This document shows, piece after piece, positions 1 to 4,007 of a DNA stretch of 7,558 nt; within the stretch, counting starts at the first letter, position 1, and every line of letters starts with the position of its first letter. Position numbers and translations under genes: made by a program. Source of the stretch: Pseudomonadota bacterium (GTDB lineage: Bacteria; Pseudomonadota; Alphaproteobacteria; Rhizobiales; Xanthobacteraceae); assembly GCA_023390955.1 (NCBI GenBank), contig JAEWBW010000263.1:1-7558 (forward strand), read 5' to 3'. The notes below the pieces were generated by a model, which was not told the origin of the DNA, searched no databases, and saw only the letters and a program-made list of their open reading frames with translations.

Positions 1-1226
1 GGAACAGGCACATGGCCGACTGCTCGATGCTGACGCTGCACCGGCTCGCCAACACCTGGTACACGGGCGCCAACGTGCCCGGCAAGGCGCAGGGCGTGAT
101 GCCCTATTGCGGCGGCGTCGGCCCCTATCGCAGCATCTGCGACGAGGTGGTGAGCAACGGCATGCTCGGCTTCAAGCTCGGCGGCTCCGGCAAGGCTACG
201 CAGTGCAATGACGGCGAGATCGTGCGGCTGCAGCCGGATGTGCGGCTGGTGCTGAACCTGCTGGCGTCGATGGGCCTGCCGCCGATCGAGTCGATGGGCG
301 CGCTCGGGGCGCGGGCCTTCGTCAACGAGTTCAACAAGAGCCGGCCCGCGGGCCGGCCCGTCGGCGCCGTGGTCGACGGCACCCTGCCCGTCAACGACGC
401 CACGCTGCCCTATCGGCTGTACCGGCCGGCAACGCCCGGTCCGCATCCGATCGTGGTCTATTTCCACGGCGGCGGCTGGGTGCTCGGCGACGAGCAGTCG
501 GATGATCCGTTCTGCCGCGACATGTGCCGGCGCACCGGCATGATCTTCGTCAGCGTCGGCTACCGGCATGCGCCGGAGCATCCGTTCCCGACCGCGGCCG
601 AGGACGGCTATGCGGCGACGAAGTGGATCGCTGCGCACGCGGCCGAACTCGGTGGCACGGCGGGACCGGTGCTGGTCGCGGGCTGGAGCGCCGGCGGCAA
701 TTTGGCTGCCGTCACCTGCCAGCTCGCGCGCGACCGCGGCGGACCGGAGATTGCCGGCCAGCTGCTGGTCTGCCCGGTGACCGACTGCAATTTCGAGCGG
801 CCATCCTACGCCGAGAATGCGAACGGCTTCTTCCTGACCCGCACGCTGATGGACTGGTTCTGGGATTCCTATTGCCCGCCCGCCAACCGCACCGATCCGC
901 GTGTCTCGCCGCTGCGCGGCAAGCTCGAGGGGCTGCCGCCGGCGTTCATCACGACCTGCGAGTTCGATCCGCTGCGCGACGAGGGTATCGCCTATGGCGA
1001 CGCGCTCGCGGGCGCGGGCGTGGCGGTCGAGCAGCTGAAGGCGCGCGGCCATTTCCACTCGTCCTTCACCATGGTCGACGTGATCATCACCGGCGTCGGC
1101 GGCCGTATCCAGATGGCCGATGCGCTGCGCCGCTTCGCCGGCCTGCCGCCGCAGGCCAGCCTGGGCGACGCTGCGTCCGGGGGACAGGCATCGCCGGGGC
1201 ACAAGATCGCGGCGGCAGCGAGTTAG
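1..1226 (+). CDS. Baeyer-Villiger monooxygenase/esterase fusion, 3' part (alpha/beta-hydrolase domain)
   Basis: Partial: the frame is open to the left edge (first full codon at 3), and the Met at 12 has no Shine-Dalgarno, so it is internal. Counting from that Met, residues 13-55 (NTWYTGANVPGK, then MPYCGGVGPYR, then DEV..NGMLGF) match the C-terminal end of Baeyer-Villiger/flavin monooxygenases (SWY.GANVPGK...Y.GG...YR...). A short Gly/Ser/polar linker follows (about 56-72), then a complete hydrolase of the hormone-sensitive-lipase (HSL) family. It has oxyanion-hole HGGGW at 152-156, the YRHAPEHPFP block, nucleophile S226 in GWSAG, acid D319 in EFDPLRDEG and probable catalytic H349 in GHFHSSF. 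Known chemistry: the monooxygenase turns a ketone into an ester with NADPH and O2, and the esterase cleaves it to acid and alcohol. A cytoplasmic fusion would do both steps; the substrate cannot be read from the sequence. The FAD and NADPH motifs lie outside the window. The hydrolase assignment is very sure, the fusion fairly sure. Confidence 0.88.
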   Translation, partial: NRHMADCSMLTLHRLANTWYTGANVPGKAQGVMPYCGGVGPYRSICDEVVSNGMLGFKLGGSGKATQCNDGEIVRLQPDVRLVLNLLASMGLPPIESMGALGARAFVNEFNKSRPAGRPVGAVVDGTLPVNDATLPYRLYRPATPGPHPIVVYFHGGGWVLGDEQSDDPFCRDMCRRTGMIFVSVGYRHAPEHPFPTAAEDGYAATKWIAAHAAELGGTAGPVLVAGWSAGGNLAAVTCQLARDRGGPEIAGQLLVCPVTDCNFERPSYAENANGFFLTRTLMDWFWDSYCPPANRTDPRVSPLRGKLEGLPPAFITTCEFDPLRDEGIAYGDALAGAGVAVEQLKARGHFHSSFTMVDVIITGVGGRIQMADALRRFAGLPPQASLGDAASGGQASPGHKIAAAAS

Positions 1227-1233
1227 CTGCCGT

Positions 1234-1287
1234 ACGAAGCGGGCACCGGCCGGGAACCAGATCGACCCGGCCGCGTTGACGCTTCGT
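1234..1287 (+). repeat. Bipartite inverted repeat / long hairpin after the fusion gene
   Basis: Two nested perfect 8-bp stems are visible. The outer arms are ACGAAGCG (1234-1241) and CGCTTCGT (1280-1287); the inner arms are CGGCCGGG (1247-1254) and CCCGGCCG (1266-1273). They are separated by a 5/6-base internal loop and closed by an 11-base loop. No T-run follows, so it is not itself a classical terminator. It lies between the stop codon at 1224-1226 and the terminator at 1315. It may stabilise the 3' end of the mRNA or be a degenerate palindromic repeat; a role is inferred, the pairing is seen. Confidence 0.6.
1253..1277 (+). promoter_or_regulatory. Possible sigma-EcfG (general stress) promoter
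   Basis: GGAAC at 1253-1257 and CGTT at 1274-1277 are 16 bases apart, matching the alphaproteobacterial sigma-EcfG consensus GGAAC-N16/17-CGTT. Transcription would start near 1284 and run into the terminator at 1315-1351. It would therefore give either a short RNA of about 70 nt or, by readthrough, the mRNA of the small gene beginning at 1369/1390. The motif overlaps a strong inverted repeat, so chance or structural constraint could explain it. Confidence 0.35.
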
Positions 1288-1314
1288 GGCATTGAGATGC
1301 AGCGATAGGTGTGA

Positions 1315-1351
1315 GCCCCGGCGCGCGACCGCGTGTGCCGGGGCATTTTTT
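1315..1351 (+). terminator. Intrinsic terminator downstream of the fusion gene
   Basis: A perfect 8-bp GC stem, GCCCCGGC (1315-1322) with GCCGGGGC (1337-1344), can be extended inward through G-U pairs to about 13 bp with a 4-base loop. An A and six T (1346-1351) follow directly. This is a textbook rho-independent terminator for plus-strand transcripts, ending the hydrolase gene and insulating the next small gene. Confidence 0.85.
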
Positions 1352-1378
1352 GCGTGTTGAGTGAGCGTATGTCCGACC

Positions 1379-1392
1379 AGGAGTCCAAGGTG
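1379..1392 (+). promoter_or_regulatory. Ribosome binding site favouring a GTG start at 1390
   Basis: AGGAG at 1379-1383 is six bases before an in-frame GTG (1390-1392), an ideal spacing. The upstream ATG at 1369 is preceded only by a weak GAGTGAG stretch lying 3 bases away. The site therefore argues for the shorter protein, although ATG is the commoner start codon. Confidence 0.5.
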
Positions 1393-1635
1393 AATTTCGC
1401 TGCCGCTGCGGGTCTGCGTAAATGGCCATCCCTCGGCAACCAGCGCCGGGAAGACCGGGGCACCTACATGGTGCTCGAAGGCACGCTTGAGGAATGCATC
1501 CTGGCCTTCATGGCGCGGCCGGCGGTGAGCCGGCACCTCTACGAGATTCACACCCCGCCACAACCGCCGCTGGTGACGGAGGTGCTCTCGCCCGAGCACA
1601 TCATCGAGCTGTCGCGTTTGCGCGAATTTCTCTGA
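1390..1635 (+). CDS. Small conserved hypothetical protein (81 aa; 88 aa if ATG at 1369 is used)
   Basis: No function is recognised. The start chosen is GTG at 1390, because AGGAG sits six bases upstream; ATG at 1369 would add seven residues (MSDQESK). The product is soluble, without signal peptide or membrane segment. It begins NFAAAAGLRKWPSLGNQRR, has a central VLEGTLEECILAFM stretch likely to form a helix, and ends SPEHIIELSRLREFL. The frame uses mostly G/C third positions, as real genes here do, and the protein resembles small rhizobial hypothetical proteins I recall without a name. It stands alone: a terminator ends the gene before it, and 97 bases with a separate promoter motif lie before the next. 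A sigma-EcfG-like motif at 1253-1277 could drive it by readthrough of the terminator. Confidence 0.75.
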   Translation: MNFAAAAGLRKWPSLGNQRREDRGTYMVLEGTLEECILAFMARPAVSRHLYEIHTPPQPPLVTEVLSPEHIIELSRLREFL

Positions 1636-1670
1636 ACGCACGGCGTCGGCGATTCCCGCGCGGCCTGCCT

Positions 1671-1696
1671 GGAACCAACTTCCAGTTTGTCCCGTT
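1671..1696 (+). promoter_or_regulatory. Sigma-EcfG (general stress response) promoter
   Basis: GGAAC at 1671-1675 and CGTT at 1693-1696 are 17 bases apart, a full match to the alphaproteobacterial EcfG consensus GGAAC-N16/17-CGTT. It lies in the gap between two small genes, in the right direction, 36 bases before the ATG at 1733. Transcription would begin near 1703, giving a leader of about 30 nt. The -35 element is the left arm of a 6-bp inverted repeat, CTGGAA (1669-1674) with TTCCAG (1680-1685), which may be incidental. Confidence 0.65.
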
Positions 1697-1732
1697 ATCG
1701 GCCTGAGGAAACGACATCGCGGGTACGCGACA

Positions 1733-2086
1733 ATGTTCACAGCCGGTCAATCAATCCAACCCGTGCCTTACGGCGCCGATCAGACGATGTTCGTCGTCAT
1801 CGACCGGATCGGCAGCGCGCAGGAAATTCGCGTCGAGCGGACAGATCTCGATCAGGCCATCGGCGAAATGTTTTCCGGCTGCTTCAACGACCCCATACGC
1901 GTGATCTCGTTCAACACGCTCGAACACTGGATGAAGGACGTCTCGGGCGAGGTCGCAGCCGAGCTGCAGGCGCGCTGCGACATCGACGGTGAAGTGCCGG
2001 ATCATCTGCGCGATTTCATCGAGACCCATGGTGGCGCGTGCTGCATTGGGCGCATCGAGTCTTTCGCTGGGGTCCGAGCTATTTAA
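1733..2086 (+). CDS. Conserved hypothetical protein, probably stress-induced (117 aa)
   Basis: No enzyme motif is seen. It is a soluble, acidic protein. The centre (residues 19-90) reads MFVVIDRIG, ERTDLDQAIGEM, then F.DPIRVISFNTLEHWMKDVS, and then a helix-rich AAELQARCDIDGEVPDHLRDFIE. From memory this pattern is common in Bradyrhizobium hypothetical proteins of about 100 aa; the function there is unknown too. ATG at 1733 is the natural start, although its Shine-Dalgarno is poor (the nearest good one, GAGG at 1705, is 24 bases away). ATG at 1788 is an alternative but would remove conserved-looking sequence. The last 17 or so residues (from GACCIGR) look less protein-like, and the stop lies 4 bases before a REP palindrome. 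The sigma-EcfG motif 36 bases upstream suggests induction by stress or stationary phase. Confidence 0.8.
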   Translation: MFTAGQSIQPVPYGADQTMFVVIDRIGSAQEIRVERTDLDQAIGEMFSGCFNDPIRVISFNTLEHWMKDVSGEVAAELQARCDIDGEVPDHLRDFIETHGGACCIGRIESFAGVRAI

Positions 2087-2090
2087 CACT

Positions 2091-2176
2091 CGTCATTGCG
2101 AGCGAAGCGAAGCAATCCAGAGTCTTTCCGCGGAGAGATTCTGGATTGCTTCGTCGCTTCGCTCCTCGCAATGACG
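2091..2176. repeat. REP-type palindromic intergenic repeat
   Basis: The left arm (2091-2130) starts CGTCATTGCGAGCGAAGCGA and the right arm (2131-2176) ends CTCGCAATGACG. They are reverse complements with two 3-base insertions in the right arm and a few mismatches, centred on CCGCGG (2128-2133). The CGTCATTGCGAG...GAAGCAATCCAG type is found in many copies between genes in Bradyrhizobium, Rhodopseudomonas and other proteobacteria. It sits between the stop at 2086 and the terminator at 2200. In translation it yields the familiar artefact peptides (ASEAKQS, LLRRFAPRND). Confidence 0.9.
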
Positions 2177-2199
2177 GAGGATGCAGTTCACCGAGCAAC

Positions 2200-2231
2200 A
2201 AAAAAAAGCGCCGCATCACGCGGCGCTTTTT
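2200..2231. terminator. Bidirectional intrinsic terminator
   Basis: A perfect stem GCGCCGC (2208-2214) with GCGGCGC (2220-2226) and a 5-base loop is flanked by eight A (2200-2207) and five T (2227-2231). Read on plus it ends the gene at 1733-2086. Read on minus it has an eight-T tail and ends transcripts of the 28-aa gene at 2308-2394. This fits its place between convergent genes. Confidence 0.88.
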
Positions 2232-2244
2232 CCGGTTGGCATCC

Positions 2245-2310
2245 TGGATTCTTAGTTTGACGCGCTTTCTTCACGCGAACCGGAATCCACTTCGCTCGAA
2301 AGCGCTTTTA
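2245..2310. repeat. Rhizobial intergenic mosaic repeat (RIME-like)
   Basis: The stretch contains TTCACGCGAACCGGAATCCA and then CTTCGCTCGAAAGCGCTTTT, a sequence type I recall in many intergenic copies in Bradyrhizobium and relatives. Perfect 8-bp inverted arms, GCGCTTTC (2262-2269) and GAAAGCGC (2298-2305), enclose a 28-base centre. It overlaps the stop codon of the 28-aa gene (2308-2310). Membership of the published RIME families is from memory and not checked. Confidence 0.5.
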
Positions 2311-2394
2311 GTGATGCCAGAACAAGGCCAGCAGCAGGACGATCGGCAGGGGAACGCCAAGCAGCCAGAGCAGTGCACCTCTTCCAAAACCCAT
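2308..2394 (-). CDS. 28-aa single-pass membrane peptide
   Basis: A reading frame of 28 codons plus TAA starts at ATG 2394. AGGAGG (2403-2408) sits eight bases upstream, one of the best ribosome sites in the window. The peptide begins MGFGRGALLWLLG, continues through a hydrophobic segment (residues 7-26; LPIVLLLALFW) and ends in two His. The basic Arg near the N-terminus is followed by one likely transmembrane helix. It resembles tiny hydrophobic proteins I recall in rhizobial genomes, function unknown. Upstream, a near-consensus sigma-EcfG motif is placed to give a leader of about 20 nt. A terminator with eight T on this strand closes the unit at 2200. Most gene finders would miss it for size. 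The strong Shine-Dalgarno, promoter-like motif and terminator make it a credible gene. Confidence 0.75.
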   Translation of the reverse strand: MGFGRGALLWLLGVPLPIVLLLALFWHH

Positions 2395-2423
2395 GATCAG
2401 CTCCTCCTCAATATCGCCAATAT

Positions 2424-2448
2424 GACGCAGGAGCGACCAAGAAGTTCC
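2424..2448 (-). promoter_or_regulatory. Probable sigma-EcfG promoter of the 28-aa peptide gene
   Basis: On the minus strand GGAAC (plus 2444-2448) and CGTC (plus 2424-2427) are 16 bases apart, one mismatch from GGAAC-N16/17-CGTT. A start near 2417 would leave about nine bases before the AGGAGG site at 2403-2408, an arrangement typical of a short-leader mRNA. The final base of the -10 element differs from consensus, so activity is uncertain. Confidence 0.45.
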
Positions 2449-2521
2449 GCGACCGGCAGCGGGGCGGAATGCACGGATAGCATGATGTATCGGGAACGAT
2501 TGGATGTCGGAGTGACCGGAT

Positions 2522-2671
2522 CTAGCGGCGCTTGCCGCCCATCATCTCGATCTCGCGGCGGCGATCGCCGGCAAAGGACAGGAGCTTTTCGACCGTGATC
2601 GTATCCGTGATCCGCTTTGCAAGCCGCTCGGCACGGGCGGCCTGATCTTCGAGATACTGGATGGTGGTCAC
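2522..2671 (-). CDS. Small hypothetical protein (49 aa)
   Basis: A 49-codon frame runs from GTG at 2671 to TAG at 2522-2524. GGGGAGG (2676-2682) lies four bases upstream, a strong though close ribosome site. The product begins MTTIQYLEDQAARAERLAKR, an amphipathic helix rich in Ala, Arg and Glu. It continues TVEKLLSFAGDRRREIEMM and ends in a basic GGKRR tail. No signal or membrane segment is present; a short helical or coiled-coil protein is likely. Similar small helical proteins starting MTTIQYLEDQA are, from memory, frequent in Bradyrhizobium, function unknown. It lies between the 28-aa gene (128 bases downstream) and the DUF3551 gene (66 bases upstream), all on the same strand. Confidence 0.7.
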   Translation of the reverse strand: MTTIQYLEDQAARAERLAKRITDTITVEKLLSFAGDRRREIEMMGGKRR

Positions 2672-2737
2672 GCGTCCTCCCCAAACCCTCGTGTCTTACC
2701 CCCATGGTGCGCGAGCAAGACTAATGGCCGGTTAAGC

Positions 2738-3010
2738 TCAGCGGCGGCTGCGCGCGCGACTTTGCGCAGGCTTACCAAGATCTTTGCCGGCCTGTGCCGC
2801 ATAGGGGTTCTCGGTGCAGGTCGCCGGCCGGCCCGATGCAGAGGCCCGGCACTGCTCCATGGTCGAATAGGAGCACTCGATATAGCCGCTCGAGAACGAG
2901 CCGCCATAGACCTGCATGCAGACGGGATAGCCGGGCGCGTAGGTCTGGGCGTCGGCTGCGGTGCTGGTGACGGCTGCGACGACAAGAACGATGGCGGCGG
3001 GAGCGCGCAT
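2738..3010 (-). CDS. DUF3551 family secreted protein (90 aa)
   Basis: This is a small exported protein of unknown function. Residues 1-21 are a Sec signal peptide with a short n-region (MRAP), a hydrophobic core and an ADA|Q cleavage site. The mature part carries four Cys (31, 46, 54, 65) in the DUF3551 arrangement: YPVCMQVYG, then YIECSYSTMEQCRASASG, then CTENPY. The Cys probably form disulfides in the periplasm. The C-terminus is basic (KDLGKPAQSRARSRR). The ATG at 3010 has AGGAGG (3016-3021) five bases upstream. DUF3551 proteins are abundant, often multi-copy, in Bradyrhizobium and relatives. The gene lies 80 bases downstream of the RlpA gene with no terminator seen between them, so cotranscription is possible. 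A 7-bp inverted repeat overlaps the ribosome site. Confidence 0.88.
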   Translation of the reverse strand: MRAPAAIVLVVAAVTSTAADAQTYAPGYPVCMQVYGGSFSSGYIECSYSTMEQCRASASGRPATCTENPYAAQAGKDLGKPAQSRARSRR

Positions 3011-3018
3011 CGAGACCT

Positions 3019-3042
3019 CCTGATCGGCTCGGCATGATCAGG
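3019..3042 (-). promoter_or_regulatory. Inverted repeat overlapping the DUF3551 ribosome binding site
   Basis: CCTGATC (3019-3025) and GATCAGG (3036-3042) are perfect 7-bp arms around a 10-base loop. In the minus-strand mRNA the downstream arm takes in the first three bases of the AGGAGG site (3016-3021). The hairpin could hinder ribosome binding, or the repeat could be a protein operator. The pairing is seen; the function is inferred. Confidence 0.35.
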
Positions 3043-3089
3043 TGTTAGCACGGCCCGGCCGCGCCATCAGAGATCAGGATGTCGCAACG

Positions 3090-3650
3090 TTATTGCACCA
3101 CGTCGAGCTTCACCTTGGCGAGGCCGGTGTCGACCATGCCGAGCGCTTCGGCGGCGGAATAGGACACGTCGACGATACGGCCGCGGACATAGGGCCCGCG
3201 GTCATTGACGCGGACGGTGACCGCGCGCCCGGTCGAGACGTTGGTGACGCGCAGACGCGTGCCGAATGGCAGGGTGGGATGGGCGGCGGTCAGATCATAT
3301 TTGTCGAACTTCTCGCCGCTCGCGGTCGGCTGGTCGTCCGAATAGAAGCTGGCGACGCCATGCGCATCCGGCGAGGTCGAAGCCACGCGGACCGGCGCGG
3401 GACGCGATGGACGCACCCGAACGACGGAGACCGGGCGGGCCTCACGCGGCCGCTCGATCGCGGCGTGCCGCGTCGCCCCTGATAGGTCAGCCTTCTGGCG
3501 GCCGACCGGCGACTGCGCGCAGGCCGCCAGGCTGGCGGCACCGACGACGATCAGTGCGAGGCGGCTCACCTGCCGCCCCGAAACTCCTGCAACACCCCGG
3601 CTTGCGCCGATCTCAGATTGAGCCGTTCCGGCTTTATTGAAGCGAGACAT
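3090..3650 (-). CDS. rlpA: RlpA-like septal ring lipoprotein (putative lytic transglycosylase, 186 aa)
   Basis: RlpA proteins carry a double-psi beta-barrel that cleaves peptidoglycan glycan strands lacking stem peptides, in some species at division sites. From ATG 3650, residues 27-43 are hydrophobic and end in the lipobox LAAC, with C44 the lipidated Cys, so it is a periplasm-facing lipoprotein. A Pro/Arg-rich linker follows (about 50-95). The barrel spans about 97-186: GVASFYSDDQPTASGEKF, LTAAHPTLPFGTRLRVTN, VRVNDRGPYVRGRIVDVS and a final LAKVKLDVV. E113, H124 and D150 stand at the conserved Glu, His and Asp positions of the family. There is no SPOR domain, unlike longer RlpA proteins such as the E. 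coli one. The chosen ATG has GGGGAGG 11 bases upstream; the longer frame from 3692 would need a TTG start. A terminator at 3714-3735 separates it from the upstream operon. Confidence 0.9.
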   Translation of the reverse strand: MSRFNKAGTAQSEIGASRGVAGVSGRQVSRLALIVVGAASLAACAQSPVGRQKADLSGATRHAAIERPREARPVSVVRVRPSRPAPVRVASTSPDAHGVASFYSDDQPTASGEKFDKYDLTAAHPTLPFGTRLRVTNVSTGRAVTVRVNDRGPYVRGRIVDVSYSAAEALGMVDTGLAKVKLDVVQ

Positions 3651-3713
3651 TGGATTACGCGCCTCCCCGTTGGGCGCATCATCCGCGGCCAATGAAGGCG
3701 GAACCTTGTCGGG

Positions 3714-3735
3714 AAAAAAGCCGGCCTGCGGCCGG
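3714..3735 (-). terminator. Intrinsic terminator at the end of the DUF1800-DUF1501 unit
   Basis: On the minus strand the stem CCGGCC/GGCCGG (plus 3730-3735 and 3721-3726, 3-base loop) is followed by C and six T (plus 3714-3719). It lies directly after the stop codon of the 82-aa frame (3737-3739) and ends the transcript coming from 6739. It leaves about 60 bases for an rlpA promoter. Confidence 0.75.
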
Positions 3736-3736
3736 T

Positions 3737-3985
3737 TCAGTTTCGCCCGCGCTGTGGCGATTCAACCACACTGCCTTGCGCACTGACCTGTCTCGAATCG
3801 AAACAGGCCGGACGATGGACGGGCGTCAGCCGGGTGACTCCCGCCATAACACGGCGTGCACCGCGCCCCGGACTGCGCAAAGCGCTTTGCGCGAAGAGGC
3901 GCGCGAGCTCGCGGCAATAGAGCGGCCGCCACCGCCATTGCAGGCTGACCAGGAATTCGACGTCGCGCTCGGTCGGAATGCTCAT
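3737..3985 (-). CDS. Doubtful small hypothetical protein (82 aa) after the DUF1501 gene
   Basis: The frame opens at ATG 3985, 22 bases past the DUF1501 stop, and its TGA abuts the terminator, so it would be the last gene of the transcript. No clear Shine-Dalgarno is seen. The first 37 or so residues (MSIPTERDVEFLVSLQWRWR, then PLYCRELARLFAQ) look protein-like and use mainly G/C at third positions. The rest (from SPGRGARR) has weaker codon bias and looks non-coding. An 18-base perfect palindrome (3875-3892) falls near the change. It could be a real short gene, one whose 3' end has been altered, or chance. No family is recognised. Confidence 0.35.
   Translation of the reverse strand: MSIPTERDVEFLVSLQWRWRPLYCRELARLFAQSALRSPGRGARRVMAGVTRLTPVHRPACFDSRQVSAQGSVVESPQRGRN
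3875..3892. repeat. 18-base perfect palindrome
   Basis: GCGCAAAGCGCTTTGCGC is fully self-complementary. It sits inside the doubtful 82-aa frame, where codon use becomes less gene-like. Its AAAGCGCTTT core also occurs, as GAAAGCGCTTTT, in the repeat at 2245-2310. It may be a protein-binding site or a remnant of an intergenic repeat. Confidence 0.45.
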
Positions 3986-4007
3986 GACACGCCCACATTT
4001 TCATCGC

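Noticed and set aside
12..14. ATG at 12 as the true start of the hydrolase gene
   Set aside because: The frame is open to the left edge, no Shine-Dalgarno precedes it, and the residues right after it belong to a monooxygenase C-terminal end, so it is an internal Met.
524..1279. 251-aa plus-strand open frame overlapping the hydrolase
   Set aside because: Arg/Ala-rich out-of-frame translation of the hydrolase gene, with no motif.
1087..1740. 217-aa minus-strand open frame
   Set aside because: It crosses the end of the hydrolase gene, the terminator and the two small-gene region on the opposite strand, has no recognisable domain and is rich in Arg, as shadows are.
2038..2598. 186-aa plus-strand open frame
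   Set aside because: It runs through the REP palindrome (giving the artefact peptides ASEAKQS and LLRRFAPRND), the bidirectional terminator and the antisense of two small genes. It is not a protein gene.
3651..3692. Longer N-terminus for the RlpA-like protein (start at 3692)
   Set aside because: That codon is TTG with no ribosome site. The ATG at 3650 has GGGGAGG upstream and gives a normal lipoprotein signal.
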